From positions 124,001-188,000 of the forward strand of contig JAIYAR010000018.1 of NCBI GenBank assembly GCA_027488985.1: a stretch of DNA of 64,000 bases, written 5' to 3'. Positions within the stretch are counted from its first letter, which is position 1; the number at the start of each line of letters is the position of its first letter. Source of the stretch: Comamonadaceae bacterium (GTDB taxonomy: Bacteria; Pseudomonadota; Gammaproteobacteria; Burkholderiales; Burkholderiaceae_C). A program made the translations under genes and the position numbers. Of the stretch, positions 1 through 9,679 are shown piece after piece. The notes under the pieces are model-generated. The model saw only the letters and a program-made list of their open reading frames with translations. It was not told the origin of the DNA and did not search any database.

Positions 1-572
1 AGCGCGAAAGGATGTTGCGGATATCTGCGCAGCAGAGTGTTCAGCTCCTCCATGCGCTTTACGCGGGCCGCAGAGCCATAGCGCTGGGTGAGCCAGCGAA
101 ACTCGTAATGCAAAACCACCGGCCAGCCTTTGGCTATCGCCTGCTGCATGGCCGCCTGCACTTGCGGGGTGGCTGCGTCCAGGTAGACCTCGCGTGCCCG
201 ATCACCCTTGGGGGCGTGTGCAAGGATGATCTCATTCATCCCCTTATAGGCCGGCTGGCTTAGCTGCTCGTTGAGTTGCTTGTGGTAGCCCGGAAGGTTC
301 TCGTCATAAGCTCGACCTTTGGTGCGTACCGCCGGAACGATGCAGTCAGGGTAGGCTGTGCCGAAGGCCAACATCTCGCCACTAGTGACCTTGCCACGTG
401 TCGACAACACCACCTGCGACACACCTGCACGTGCCAGGTACTTGACCACGCGCTCTCTGGAAACATCGTCATCAAATTGGCTATGCGCATCAATGAAGGG
501 CAAGGCCTGTAGCGCGCCATGGGTAGCGCCCATCAGCAACAAACAGATAAGGCGGGCAGAGGGTAGTTTCAT
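1..572 (-). CDS. Exported amidohydrolase-like protein, 3' end cut by window edge
   Basis: Translating the reverse strand from an ATG at 572 gives about 190 residues that run off the window without a stop. The N-terminus looks like a signal peptide (basic MKLPSAR, then a hydrophobic stretch ending near GALQA). The mature start LPFIDAHSQFD followed by a strand-helix pattern and later VVLHYEF resembles the TIM-barrel amidohydrolase (COG2159-like) fold. The usual paired-histidine HxH motif is only half present (HSQ), so catalysis is uncertain. The gene is 57 nt downstream of icmF on the same strand. A short GC hairpin near 586-600 lies between them, but it has no clear T-run. Family assignment is tentative and rests on fold-like motifs only. 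Confidence 0.6.
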   Translation of the reverse strand, partial: MKLPSARLICLLLMGATHGALQALPFIDAHSQFDDDVSRERVVKYLARAGVSQVVLSTRGKVTSGEMLAFGTAYPDCIVPAVRTKGRAYDENLPGYHKQLNEQLSQPAYKGMNEIILAHAPKGDRAREVYLDAATPQVQAAMQQAIAKGWPVVLHYEFRWLTQRYGSAARVKRMEELNTLLRRYPQHPFA

Positions 573-629
573 GCGCTCGGGTCCTAAGGGCTGAAGCCCC
601 TTGAACCGAGGCAGAAGCTGCCAAGCAGT

Positions 630-3600
630 CTACATATTTCTGCGGTACTGCCCGCCGACTTCAAACAAGGCACTGGTGATCTGACCCAGCGAGCACACAC
701 GCACCGCGTCCATCAACACCTCAAACACGTTCTGGTTGTCAATGACGGACTGCTGCAGCTTCTTGAGCATGGCAGGCGACTCTGCAGCGTGCAAAGTGTG
801 GAAGTCGGCCAAGCGTTTGAGCTGGTTTTGCTTCTCGTCGTCGGTACTGCGGGCCAGTTCCAGCTTGTCCAGCACGGCATCGCCATGCGGATTGCGGAAG
901 GTGTTCACGCCGATGATGGGCAGCTCGCCGGTGTGCTTGAGCATCTCGTAGTGCATGGACTCGTCCTGGATCTTGCCGCGCTGGTAGCCGGTCTCCATCG
1001 CACCCAGGACTCCGCCGCGATCGGCAATGGCTTCAAATTCCTTCAGAACTGCTTCTTCAACAAGCTCGGTCAGCTCCTCGATGATGAAGGCGCCCTGGTT
1101 GGGGTTCTCGTTCTTGGCCAGGCCCCACTCGCGGTTGATGATGAGCTGGATGGCCATGGCACGGCGCACCGAGTCTTCGGTGGGCGTAGTGATGGCCTCG
1201 TCAAATGCGTTGGTGTGCAGGCTGTTGCAGTTGTCGTAAATCGCAATCAAGGCCTGCAGCGTGGTGCGGATGTCGTTGAACTGGATTTCCTGTGCGTGCA
1301 GGCTGCGGCCACTGGTTTGGATGTGGTACTTGAGCTTCTGACTGCGCTCGTTGGCACCGTATTTTTCTTTCATGGCCACGGCCCAGATGCGGCGCGCGAC
1401 GCGCCCCATCACGGTGTACTCGGGGTCCATACCGTTGCTGAAGAAGAAGCTCAGGTTGGGCGCGAAGTCGTCAATGTGCATGCCGCGCGCCAGGTACGCC
1501 TCCACAAACGTAAAGCCGTTGGACAGCGTAAATGCCAGCTGGCTGATGGGGTTGGCCCCGGCCTCGGCAATGTGGTAGCCGCTGATGGACACGCTGTAGA
1601 AGTTGCGCACGTCGTGGTGAACAAAGTACTCGGCAATGTCACCCATTACCTTCAACGAGAACTCGGTGCTGAAGATGCAAGTGTTCTGGCCCTGGTCTTC
1701 TTTCAAGATGTCGGCTTGCACCGTGCCGCGCACATTGGCCAGCACCCATTCCTTGATCTTGGCGACTTCGGTATCTGTGGGTTCCCGGCCATTGTCGGCT
1801 TTGAACTTGTCGATGTTCTGGTCGATGGCCGTGTTCATGAACATGGCCAGAATCGACGGCGCAGGGCCGTTGATGGTCATGGACACACTGGTGCTCGGGC
1901 TGCACAAATCAAACCCGCCATAGAGCACTTTCATGTCGTCCAGCGTGGCAATGCTCACGCCGCTGTTGCCCACTTTGCCGTAGATGTCCGGACGCGGGTC
2001 AGGGTCGTTGCCGTACAGCGTGACCGAGTCGAAAGCTGTTGAAAGGCGCTTGGCCGCCATGCCGCTGGACAGCAGCTTGAAGCGGGTGTTGGTGCGGAAG
2101 GCATCACCTTCACCCGCGAACATGCGGGTCGGGTCCTCGCCCTCGCGCTTGAAGGCAAAGGTACCTGCGGTGTAGGGGTAGCTGCCGGGCACGTTGTCCA
2201 GCATCAGCCACTTCAGAATTTCGCCATGGTCCTCGTACTGAGGCAAAGCCACTTTGCGGATGGTGGTGCCGCTGAGGGATTTGGTAGTCAGTGCCGTGCG
2301 GATTTCCTTGTCACGGATCTTCACCACGTACTCGTCACCGGCATAGGCCTTCTGCATCTCGGGCCACTGGGCCAGCAGCTTGCGCTCTGCGGCACCCATG
2401 CGCTCTTGGCGTTCAGCGGCCAGTTGCGTGACCGCGGTGACGGCATTCACCTTGTCGGGGTTTGCTTCGCGCAGCATACGGCCGGACTCACGCAGTTGCT
2501 GGATTTCGCGCGCAAGACGGGCCTGCGCGTTGGCGCGTTTTTTGTAGCCGCGCACGGTATCGCTGATTTCGGCCAGGTAGCGGGTGCGCGCTGCGGGAAC
2601 CACCGGCGTCTGGTTGGAGCTGTGGCGCACGTTCACGCGCGGCAAGCTACCGTCATGCAGTGGCACGCCCAGTGACTTGAGACGCGGCAACAGGGCCTGG
2701 TACAGGGCGGTGACGCCATCGTCATTGAAGCGCGCGGCCATGGTGCCGAACACCGGCATCTGCTCGGTGGGTGTGTTCCAGGCTTCCTTGTTGCGCTGCA
2801 CCTGCTTGGCCACGTCCCGCAGCGCATCGCTGGCACCTTTGCGGTCGAACTTGTTGATGGCCACGAACTCGGCAAAGTCCAGCATGTCGATTTTCTCGAG
2901 CTGGCTGGCGGCACCGAACTCGGGTGTCATCACATAGATGGGCACATCCACCAGCGGTGCGATGGCCGCGTCGCCCTGGCCAATGCCTGAGGTTTCCACC
3001 ACCACCAAATCAAAACCAGCCACCTTGCACGCTGCAATCACATCGGGCAGCGCGGCGCTGATCTCAGAGCCGAAGTCACGGGTCGCCAGCGAGCGCATGA
3101 AGACGCGGGAACCTTGTTGCCATGGGGAGATGGCATTCATGCGAATGCGGTCGCCCAGCAGAGCGCCCCCGCTCTTGCGGCGGCTGGGGTCTATGGAGAT
3201 AACTGCGACGCGCAAGGCATCGTTCTGGTCCAGCCGCAGGCGGCGGATCAGTTCATCGGTCAAGCTGGATTTGCCTGCACCCCCGGTGCCGGTGATGCCG
3301 ATAGTTGCTATCTTCTTCATAGCTGCTTGCGCACGTATTTCCTGCGCCAGAGCCGGATTCAGCTTGGAAGCCTCAATCGCGGTCAGCAACTGAGCGAGTG
3401 CACGCCAGCTGGCTTCAGTGTGACCCTGGATAGCCGTCAGATCAGCGGGAGCCAGTGCGGTGATGTCCTTGTCGCAGCGCATCACCATCTCGCCGATCAT
3501 GCCCTGCAGGCCCATGCGCTGGCCGTCTTCCGGGCTGTAGATGCGGGACACGCCATAGGCATGCAGCTCGCGGATTTCCGGCGGCACGATGACGCCGCCG

Positions 3601-3923
3601 CCGCCGCCAAACACCTGGATGTGCGCCCCGCCCCGGCTCTTAAGCAGGTCCACCATGTACTTGAAGTACTCCACATGCCCGCCCTGGTAGGAGCTGATGG
3701 CAATGCCCTGCACGTCTTCTTGCAAAGCGGCCGTCACCACCTCGTCCACGCTGCGGTTGTGGCCCAGGTGGATGACTTCGGCCCCCATCCCTTGGAGGAT
3801 GCGGCGCATGATGTTGATGGCAGCGTCGTGGCCGTCAAACAGGCTGGCCGCGGTGACAAAGCGCACCTTGTGGGTGGGGCGGTAGTTGGCCAGGGCTTTG
3901 AAGTCGGCAGACAGATCGGTCAT
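630..3923 (-). CDS. icmF: Fused isobutyryl-CoA mutase IcmF
   Basis: Adenosylcobalamin-dependent mutase that interconverts isobutyryl-CoA and n-butyryl-CoA; the family also acts on isovaleryl/pivalyl-CoA. The 1097 residues have the three-part IcmF layout. The B12-binding domain is at about 20-150, with the DGHDAAI motif at 30-36 and a GGGGG loop near 106. The MeaB-like G-protein chaperone is at about 205-420, with Walker [10 protein letters not shown] at 212-220, [11 protein letters not shown] and NKFDRKG. The large substrate-binding mutase domain follows, with [11 protein letters not shown] and [11 protein letters not shown]. The linker at residues 189-207 coincides with a copy of the dispersed repeat (3302-3359). 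A perfect palindrome lies 22-43 nt upstream of the start, suggesting control by a branched-chain catabolism regulator. The length fits the family; no partner subunit gene is needed. Confidence 0.96.
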   Translation of the reverse strand: MTDLSADFKALANYRPTHKVRFVTAASLFDGHDAAINIMRRILQGMGAEVIHLGHNRSVDEVVTAALQEDVQGIAISSYQGGHVEYFKYMVDLLKSRGGAHIQVFGGGGGVIVPPEIRELHAYGVSRIYSPEDGQRMGLQGMIGEMVMRCDKDITALAPADLTAIQGHTEASWRALAQLLTAIEASKLNPALAQEIRAQAAMKKIATIGITGTGGAGKSSLTDELIRRLRLDQNDALRVAVISIDPSRRKSGGALLGDRIRMNAISPWQQGSRVFMRSLATRDFGSEISAALPDVIAACKVAGFDLVVVETSGIGQGDAAIAPLVDVPIYVMTPEFGAASQLEKIDMLDFAEFVAINKFDRKGASDALRDVAKQVQRNKEAWNTPTEQMPVFGTMAARFNDDGVTALYQALLPRLKSLGVPLHDGSLPRVNVRHSSNQTPVVPAARTRYLAEISDTVRGYKKRANAQARLAREIQQLRESGRMLREANPDKVNAVTAVTQLAAERQERMGAAERKLLAQWPEMQKAYAGDEYVVKIRDKEIRTALTTKSLSGTTIRKVALPQYEDHGEILKWLMLDNVPGSYPYTAGTFAFKREGEDPTRMFAGEGDAFRTNTRFKLLSSGMAAKRLSTAFDSVTLYGNDPDPRPDIYGKVGNSGVSIATLDDMKVLYGGFDLCSPSTSVSMTINGPAPSILAMFMNTAIDQNIDKFKADNGREPTDTEVAKIKEWVLANVRGTVQADILKEDQGQNTCIFSTEFSLKVMGDIAEYFVHHDVRNFYSVSISGYHIAEAGANPISQLAFTLSNGFTFVEAYLARGMHIDDFAPNLSFFFSNGMDPEYTVMGRVARRIWAVAMKEKYGANERSQKLKYHIQTSGRSLHAQEIQFNDIRTTLQALIAIYDNCNSLHTNAFDEAITTPTEDSVRRAMAIQLIINREWGLAKNENPNQGAFIIEELTELVEEAVLKEFEAIADRGGVLGAMETGYQRGKIQDESMHYEMLKHTGELPIIGVNTFRNPHGDAVLDKLELARSTDDEKQNQLKRLADFHTLHAAESPAMLKKLQQSVIDNQNVFEVLMDAVRVCSLGQITSALFEVGGQYRRNM
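3302..3359 (+). repeat. Dispersed repeat copy inside icmF coding sequence
   Basis: This stretch carries the blocks seen in the intergenic copies: TTGCTAT, then ATAGCTGCTTGCGCA, then TGCGCCAGAGCC, with matching spacing. It lies wholly within icmF and encodes the 19-residue linker N189 to T207 between the B12 domain and the G-domain. The frame is the same one that stays open when the other copies are read on the strand opposite to TTGCTAT. Confidence 0.75.
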
Positions 3924-3944
3924 AGGGCACCAGTGGACGGTTAA

Positions 3945-3966
3945 TTGACGTTTACGTAAACGTCAA
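3945..3966. promoter_or_regulatory. Perfect 22-bp palindrome upstream of icmF
   Basis: Two 11-nt half-sites, TTGACGTTTAC and its exact reverse complement, abut without a spacer. The site ends 22 nt before the icmF ATG and lies between icmF and the divergent coaX. The ACGT-rich half-sites resemble, from memory, the operators described for MerR-type LiuR regulators of branched-chain amino acid and acyl-CoA catabolism in proteobacteria. That would suit icmF. The regulator itself is not in the window. Confidence 0.7.
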
Positions 3967-4100
3967 CTGTAAACCAAGCAGCCTGACAGCGGCTTACAGC
4001 CTGTATGGGGGTAAGTACCTAGCGCCTGCCTGCAAATCCGGCTTGGCGGCGGCCTGAATCCGGTAGAGTGCGAGCCATAGAGACACAGCTCCCCGGCACC

Positions 4101-4880
4101 ATGACCTTTCTCGCGTTGGACATCGGCAATACCCGCCTCAAATGGGCGCACTACGCGTCTCCCCGCCCAGGCGCTGCATTGCTGGCCCAAGGTGCAGAGT
4201 TCTTGGAAAACATCGACAAACTGGCAGACGGTGCGTGGCGCGACATGCCTGCTCCCGCCCAAGTTTTAGGTTGCGTGGTTGCCGGTGACGCTGTCAAGCG
4301 GCGTGTGCAAGAGCAAATGGACCCGTGGGACGTGGTGCCGCAATGGGTGGTAGCCAGTGAGGGTGAAGCCGGCTTGCGCAACGGCTATGACCACCCGACC
4401 CGCTTGGGTGCAGACCGCTGGGTGGCCATGATCGGGGCCTACCATCACATGCTCAGTCAGGGCGCACCCCGCCCCATGGTGGTGGTGATGGTGGGTACAG
4501 CAGTGACCGTGGAAGCCATTGCCACAGACGGCAAGTTCCTGGGCGGGCTGATCCTCCCGGGTCACGGCATCATGTTGCGTGCCCTCGAGTCCGGCACGGC
4601 CGGCCTGCACGTTCCGACCGGCGAAGTGCGTGAATTCCCCACCAACACCAGTGACGCACTCACGAGCGGCGGCACCTTTGCGATTGCCGGTGCGGTAGAG
4701 CGCATGGTGCAACATGTGAGCGCCCACTGCGGTGCAGAGCCCGCCTGCATCATGACCGGTGGCGCCGGCTGGAAGATGGCACCCAGCATGACGCGCCCTT
4801 TTGAGCTGGTGGATAACCTGATTTTTGATGGCCTGCTGCAAATGGCCAAAGTCCGCTTCCCCGTGGCCCAGGCGGCCTGA
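4101..4880 (+). CDS. coaX: Type III pantothenate kinase
   Basis: Phosphorylates pantothenate in the first step of coenzyme A synthesis, in the cytoplasm. The 259-residue protein opens with the ASKHA phosphate-binding motif DIGNTRLK (7-14). It has the catalytic GADRW (Asp105) and the second phosphate motif VGTAVT (131-136). The start at 4101 is chosen because the first conserved strand begins there; an upstream in-frame GTG at 4068 would add 11 unconserved residues. The acidic residue often found just before the GT(A/S)xT motif is Met here. The gene is divergent from icmF and convergent with the next gene, 15 nt away. Members of this family in Bordetella were first described as Baf. Confidence 0.93.
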   Translation: MTFLALDIGNTRLKWAHYASPRPGAALLAQGAEFLENIDKLADGAWRDMPAPAQVLGCVVAGDAVKRRVQEQMDPWDVVPQWVVASEGEAGLRNGYDHPTRLGADRWVAMIGAYHHMLSQGAPRPMVVVMVGTAVTVEAIATDGKFLGGLILPGHGIMLRALESGTAGLHVPTGEVREFPTNTSDALTSGGTFAIAGAVERMVQHVSAHCGAEPACIMTGGAGWKMAPSMTRPFELVDNLIFDGLLQMAKVRFPVAQAA

Positions 4881-4895
4881 AGGCCGGCAGCGGCG

Positions 4896-5504
4896 TTAGA
4901 GATCCAGCAACTGCGAGAAATCGGTATTGCTGGAACCCGGCGTTTCGCGGGAGACCACCGCCGCCGAATCAAAGGCGTGCTCCAAGATCCGGACGCCATC
5001 CCCCGCAGCCCCCTGGGCACCCAGCACGGCGCGATCTACCAAACGCATCAGTTGGGCGCGCGCCATTTCCTGAGACAAACCATTCAAATCCACGGTGGCG
5101 GTCAGGGTGAGCCGCACCGTCGCCAACTCGGGCACATGCTGGCTGGTCCGCACCGATGCGCCTGTGTCTTGAAGAACAGCACCCTCGGTGGACATGAAAA
5201 GTATGCGGGAAGGAGTTTTGGGCGACAACACATGGGACTGCGCGTCAGCGTTGACTACGAGCATGGTGCCGTTGGAAAAATCCCGGGCCCACGCCGTCTT
5301 TCCACCTTCAAAGCCACGAATGGTGAAGCCATAGTCCCTTGGCGATGCGAAATAGCGGCCGGTGGAATCCAAAGCAGGATCATCAATTTCAAGCTCTTCG
5401 TGCACAAAGGTGTAACGGAACTCCCCGGGGCGCGTTTGGCGCCGCACTGCAGCCTGCAAACCACCTGAACGTTCGCGCGGGTTGATTTCGCTCCACTGTG
5501 TCAT
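4896..5504 (-). CDS. Conserved hypothetical protein, 202 aa
   Basis: A soluble 202-residue protein with no signal peptide or membrane segment and no domain I recognise. It is mainly beta-like in the middle (TVRLTLTATVDLNG) with a helix following (EMARAQLMRLVDRAV). It lies 40 nt downstream of the M20 hydrolase gene on the same strand, so the two could share a transcript. The start ATG at 5504 begins MTQWSEINPRER; no strong ribosome binding site is visible. Composition and codon use match the neighbours, so the gene is likely real, but no function can be assigned. Confidence 0.7.
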   Translation of the reverse strand: MTQWSEINPRERSGGLQAAVRRQTRPGEFRYTFVHEELEIDDPALDSTGRYFASPRDYGFTIRGFEGGKTAWARDFSNGTMLVVNADAQSHVLSPKTPSRILFMSTEGAVLQDTGASVRTSQHVPELATVRLTLTATVDLNGLSQEMARAQLMRLVDRAVLGAQGAAGDGVRILEHAFDSAAVVSRETPGSSNTDFSQLLDL

Positions 5505-5544
5505 GGTTACCCTTTGTTACATCGCTCGGGCCATGATAGCCAAT

Positions 5545-6738
5545 TCAGATGTCAGAAGCGAGCCACTCTTCAGCCAAGCGCACCCAAAAAGTGGCGCCCA
5601 AAGGCAGCAACTCGTCGTTGAAGTCGTAGCTCGGGTTGTGCAAGGTGCAAGGCCCGGCGCCGTGGCCCATGGTGCGGTGATCGCCGTCCCCGTTACCGAT
5701 AAAGGCGTAGCAGCCGGGTTTGGCTTGCAACATGAACGAAAAGTCTTCGGCGCCCATGGTGGGCTCCTGGGTGTAGACCTTGTCCGCGCCCACAATGCTC
5801 TCCATGACTTTACGGGCAAACGCGGCCTCTTTGGGCGCATTGACCGTGGGCGGGTAGTTGCGCACAAAGGCAAACTCCACCCGGGTGTTGAACGCGGCGC
5901 AAAGGCTCTCGCTCATCTCGCGCATGCGGCGCTCAATCAGGTCCAAGACCTCGATAGAGAAAGTGCGCACAGTGCCCTGCAACTCGCAGCGGTCGGGGAT
6001 GACGTTGGTGGCTTCGCCGGCGTTGATCATGGTGACCGAGATCACGCCCGCATCAATCGGCTTCACATTGCGGCTGATGATGGTCTGAAAACCTTGCACC
6101 AGCTGGCAAGCCACCACCACCGGGTCAATGGCGTTGTGGGGGATGGCCGCATGGCCGCCCTTGCCGCGGATAGTGATTTTGAATTCGTTGCTGGACGCCA
6201 TCACCGGGCCTGCGCTGGCCGCGAAGGTGCCCGCGGCCATACCCGGCCAGTTGTGCATGCCGAACACTGCCTCCACTGGAAACTGCTCAAACAAGCCGTC
6301 CTTGATCATCTCGCGGGCGCCACCGCCGCCCTCTTCGGCGGGCTGGAACACGAGGTACACGGTGCCGTCAAAGTTGCGGTGTTTGGCAAAGTGCTGTGCC
6401 GCTGCCAGCAGCATGGCGGTGTGGCCGTCGTGCCCGCAGGCGTGCATCTTGCCGGCATGTTTGCTGGCGTGGGCAAAGGTGTTGAACTCTTGCATGGGCA
6501 GGGCATCCATGTCGGCGCGCAGGGCCAATGCGCGGCTGGAGGTACCAGCCTTCACAATGCCCACCACCCCGGTGGTACCCATGCCGCGGTGGATCGGAAT
6601 GCCCCACTCTGTCAGCTTGGCGGCCACGACATCGGCCGTGCGCACCTCTTGGAAGCACAGCTCCGGGTGGGCATGGATGTCTTTGCGCAGGGCCGCAATT
6701 TCGGGCGTGTTGGCAACGATGGGGTCGATCAGTTTCAT
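5545..6738 (-). CDS. M20 family amidohydrolase (aminoacylase/hippurate hydrolase type)
   Basis: A 397-residue metallopeptidase-fold hydrolase of the M20D group, which removes acyl groups from N-acyl amino acids or related amides in the cytoplasm. Visible motifs are RADMDALP (74-81), the metal-binding HACGHDGHT (99-107) and FQPAEEGGGG (131-140) with the catalytic glutamate. The start at 6738 is chosen for a good ribosome binding site (AGAGGA) and the family-typical N-terminus MKLIDPIV; the frame stays open upstream, but that sequence is not conserved-looking. It is divergent from the molybdoenzyme with 78 nt between starts. Substrate cannot be told from sequence alone. Confidence 0.9.
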   Translation of the reverse strand: MKLIDPIVANTPEIAALRKDIHAHPELCFQEVRTADVVAAKLTEWGIPIHRGMGTTGVVGIVKAGTSSRALALRADMDALPMQEFNTFAHASKHAGKMHACGHDGHTAMLLAAAQHFAKHRNFDGTVYLVFQPAEEGGGGAREMIKDGLFEQFPVEAVFGMHNWPGMAAGTFAASAGPVMASSNEFKITIRGKGGHAAIPHNAIDPVVVACQLVQGFQTIISRNVKPIDAGVISVTMINAGEATNVIPDRCELQGTVRTFSIEVLDLIERRMREMSESLCAAFNTRVEFAFVRNYPPTVNAPKEAAFARKVMESIVGADKVYTQEPTMGAEDFSFMLQAKPGCYAFIGNGDGDHRTMGHGAGPCTLHNPSYDFNDELLPLGATFWVRLAEEWLASDI

Positions 6739-6816
6739 GGCAAGTGTCCTCTGCAAGGGGCGGATTGTGCCGCGCCGAATATCGCAAGAGCATACGCAAT
6801 TCGGTAAAGTCTGCAC

Positions 6817-8895
6817 ATGCACCCAGACACCCCCGCGACCTCCCACACCCCAGCCACCACCCAAGTACTGGGCGCTTGCCCCCACGACTGCCCCGATACC
6901 TGCTCCATGCTGGTCACCGTACAGAACGGCGTGGCCATCAAAGTCCAGGGCAATCCGGACCATCCCGCCACCAACGGCGCGCTGTGCACCAAGGTGTCCC
7001 GCTACACCGAGCGTACCTACCACCCCGAACGCCTGTTGCACCCGCTCAAACGCGTGGGCTCCAAGGGTTCAGGACAATTTGAGCGCGTGAGCTGGGACGA
7101 GGCGCTAAAAGACATTGCGCACAAGCTCCAGACCATTGCAGCCCGCGATCCGCAGGCCATTCAGCCCTACAGCTACGCCGGCACCATGGGGCGTGTGCAG
7201 GGCGAAGGCATGGCTGCCCGCTTTTTCAATAAGCTGGGTGCGGCCCGGCTGGACCGCACTATCTGCGCCTCGGCCGGCGCGGAAGCATTGACTTTCACTC
7301 TGGGCAACAAGGTCGGCACCAAGGTGGAGTTTTTTGCAGAGGCCAAGCTCATCCTGATCTGGGGCAGCAATTCGATTGCCAGCAATGTGCACTTCTGGCG
7401 CTATGTGCAAACTGCCAAACGCAATGGCGCACGCATCATCTGCATAGACCCGCGCCGCTCCGAGACGGCGGAAAAGTGCCACCAACACATCGCCCCGATG
7501 CCCGGCACAGACGCCGCACTCGCCCTGGGCCTGATGCATGAGCTGATCACCCACGACTGGCTGGACCACGACTACATCGCCCGCCACACCTTGGGCTGGG
7601 AAGGCCTGCGCGACCGCGCTCTTCTATGGACGCCGGAGCGCACCGCAGAGGTATGTGGCATCACAGCCGAAGAAGTGCGCGCGCTGGCCCGCGAATACGG
7701 CCAAGCCGCACGAGCAGGCGAGCCGGTAGCCATCCGCATGAACTATGGGCTGCAGCGGGTACGTGGCGGCGGCAACGCGGTGCGTGCGATTGCCTGCCTG
7801 CCTGCGTTGGTGGGCGCCTGGCGACACCGCGCAGGCGGAGTGTTGCTGTCCAGCTCGGGCTATGTGCCCACCCAGACCATGGCGCTTGAACGGCCCGAGT
7901 TGCTAGCGGGCCGTACACCGCGCACCATCAACATGAGCACCATTGGCGACGACCTGCTGCGCCCGGCCAGCGCAGAGTTCGGCCCCGCGATTGAAGCCCT
8001 CATCGTCTACAACAGCAACCCGGTCGCGGTGGCCCCGGAGTCCGCCAAGGTGGTGCAAGGCTTTGCACGCGATGACTTGTTTACCGTGGTGCTGGAACAT
8101 TTCCAGACCGACACCGCCGACTACGCGGACTACGTGTTGCCCGCCACCACCCAGCTTGAGCACTGGGACGTGCACAGCAGCTACGGCCACACCGACATCC
8201 TGCTTAACCGGCCTTCGATTGCCCCGCTGGGCGAGGCACGCACCAATACCCAGTTCTTCCGCGATCTGGCGCAGCGCATGGGCTACACCGAAGACGTGTT
8301 TGCGGAGTCGGATGAGAGCCTTTGCCGAACCGCCTTTGGTGACAAGGTGGACTTTGGCTTGCTAATGAGCCAGGGATATGCGCCCCTGCCCGTTGCCGAT
8401 GCACCGTTTGCCGATGGCGGCTTTCCGACACCGAGCGGTAGGTGCGAGTTTTACAGCGCGCGTTTGGCTGCGCGCGGGGACGACGGCCTGCCCGACCACC
8501 TGCCCAACTACGAACCTGCAGGAGCGGATGCGAGATACCCGCTGGCGATGATCTCGCCGCCCGCACGCAACTTCTTGAACTCCACCTTTGTGAACGTGAA
8601 GAGCCTGCGCGACATCGAAGGCGAACCCCTGGTGGAACTGCATGAAACCGATGCTGCTCCGCGCGGCATTGCGGATGGGGATGAGGTCACGGTATTCAAC
8701 GACCGCGGCAACCACCGCTGTGTGGCCCGCGTGTCCGCCCGTGCACGCCCCGGCGTGGTCAACGGCCTGGGCATCTGGTGGCGCAAGTTGGGCCGCGATG
8801 GCACCAATGTGAACGAGCTGACCAGCCAACGCCTGACCGACATGGGCCGGGCGCCCACGTTTTACGACTGCGCAGTGGAAGTGAAAAAATCCTGA
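6817..8895 (+). CDS. Molybdopterin (bis-MGD) oxidoreductase with one 4Fe-4S cluster
   Basis: A 692-residue catalytic subunit of the DMSO reductase superfamily. The N-terminal 4Fe-4S motif is C21-x3-C25-x3-C29 with the fourth Cys at 57 (GALCTK). The cofactor-binding core follows (IWGSNSIASN, CIDPRRSETA, YNSNPVAVAPES), then the C-terminal MoCo-cap barrel (AISPP-like MISPPARNFLNSTF). No Tat signal precedes the cluster, so the enzyme is probably cytoplasmic. In the position of the molybdenum ligand I see RTICASAG, so Cys150 is the likely ligand. No electron-transfer or membrane subunit gene is adjacent. The substrate is unknown; families of this type include formate dehydrogenase-like enzymes and acetylene hydratase. 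Confidence 0.9.
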   Translation: MHPDTPATSHTPATTQVLGACPHDCPDTCSMLVTVQNGVAIKVQGNPDHPATNGALCTKVSRYTERTYHPERLLHPLKRVGSKGSGQFERVSWDEALKDIAHKLQTIAARDPQAIQPYSYAGTMGRVQGEGMAARFFNKLGAARLDRTICASAGAEALTFTLGNKVGTKVEFFAEAKLILIWGSNSIASNVHFWRYVQTAKRNGARIICIDPRRSETAEKCHQHIAPMPGTDAALALGLMHELITHDWLDHDYIARHTLGWEGLRDRALLWTPERTAEVCGITAEEVRALAREYGQAARAGEPVAIRMNYGLQRVRGGGNAVRAIACLPALVGAWRHRAGGVLLSSSGYVPTQTMALERPELLAGRTPRTINMSTIGDDLLRPASAEFGPAIEALIVYNSNPVAVAPESAKVVQGFARDDLFTVVLEHFQTDTADYADYVLPATTQLEHWDVHSSYGHTDILLNRPSIAPLGEARTNTQFFRDLAQRMGYTEDVFAESDESLCRTAFGDKVDFGLLMSQGYAPLPVADAPFADGGFPTPSGRCEFYSARLAARGDDGLPDHLPNYEPAGADARYPLAMISPPARNFLNSTFVNVKSLRDIEGEPLVELHETDAAPRGIADGDEVTVFNDRGNHRCVARVSARARPGVVNGLGIWWRKLGRDGTNVNELTSQRLTDMGRAPTFYDCAVEVKKS

Positions 8896-8953
8896 TGGAG
8901 TGCAGCGCGGAAGTTTCGCGCCACATCTCTGCGCGGTTACTCAGCGCCTTAGC

Positions 8954-9403
8954 TCAACGTTTCTTGCGCCCGAAGTTCAGCAGACGAGTGGCAATGAAAG
9001 TCTCCACCATGAAACAGATCAAGGCGCTCAAAAAGCACACCACCCCGCCCAGAAAGCTGAAGATGGAAATGCGCAGGCCGGGAAAGGCGATGGTCTCGCC
9101 GAGGAACAACACCACAATGGTGAGGCCGATCAGGAAAGCGCAAGAGGTCAGCAGCGCAATGCTGCTGTTCGCCAGCAAACCACGGGTTCGTAACTCGGCG
9201 AGTTCTGCGTAACCGTCTGCGTCCTCTGAGGGGTGTGTACCCTGCTTGATACGGGTCTCGACATTGCGCGCGCGGTCAATGATGCGGGCCAGTCGCTGGG
9301 CCACGGCAGCAATCATGCCCGACACGGCGGTGAGCAAAAACACCGGCGCCACCGCCAGCTGAATGCCGTGCGACACCGTATCGGGATCCATCGGAAAAAC
9401 CAT
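8954..9403 (-). CDS. DUF2721 family membrane protein
   Basis: A 149-residue inner-membrane protein with a hydrophobic segment near the N-terminus (VAPVFLLTAVSGMIAAVAQ) and two more towards the C-terminus (SIALLTSCAFLIGLTIVVLF, then an FLGGVVCFLSALICFMV stretch). Between them is a charged amphipathic region (RIIDRARNVETRI). This pattern matches DUF2721. The ATG at 9403 is preceded by AGAAGAGG at a suitable distance; a GTG directly before it is less likely. The gene is convergent with the molybdoenzyme gene, 58 nt away. The function of the family is unknown. Confidence 0.85.
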   Translation of the reverse strand: MVFPMDPDTVSHGIQLAVAPVFLLTAVSGMIAAVAQRLARIIDRARNVETRIKQGTHPSEDADGYAELAELRTRGLLANSSIALLTSCAFLIGLTIVVLFLGETIAFPGLRISIFSFLGGVVCFLSALICFMVETFIATRLLNFGRKKR

Positions 9404-9488
9404 CACACACCTCTTCTCTCACATGCCAGCGGCGAACCACCGCTACCGGTTCACATTGTAGAACGGCAGCAATTCATTGCGACAAAGA

Positions 9489-9540
9489 TCCAAGCCAGAG
9501 CGCTTGCCAAATATGCGGAAGCAGCTATCAAATTGTGAGC
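9489..9540 (-). repeat. Dispersed repeat copy between DUF2721 and chemoreceptor genes
   Basis: Read on the minus strand it has the core TTGATAGCTGCTTCCGCAT followed by AAGCGCTCTGGCTTGG, matching the family seen elsewhere in the window. It is the main content of the 276-nt gap between the two genes. The TTGCTAT block is replaced here by a second AGCTGATAG-like piece. Confidence 0.65.
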
Positions 9541-9679
9541 GTCTATCAGCTACTTCCAGCGGGAATGGATGTGTCCGGCGCTCGGCGGTTTGACAGGGTA
9601 AACCCCCGTCAACTTGACGACCGGCTTACAAACGATTGCGGCATGATTTGAATCCAAATTCCAAAGTCGTTGCTCTGTC

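Noticed and set aside
789..2042. Long open frame antisense to icmF
   Set aside because: High-GC codon bias opens this frame; the icmF frame has clear conserved domains and the antisense product has no recognisable motif.
4488..4515. Loss of the acidic residue before the GTAVT motif of CoaX, perhaps an inactive enzyme
   Set aside because: The catalytic GADRW and both phosphate motifs are intact, and as I recall the Bordetella homologue also lacks this acidic residue, so it is normal variation in this order.
5482..6807. Long open frame antisense to the M20 hydrolase
   Set aside because: Histidine- and glycine-rich translation typical of antisense shadows; the M20 motifs are on the other strand.
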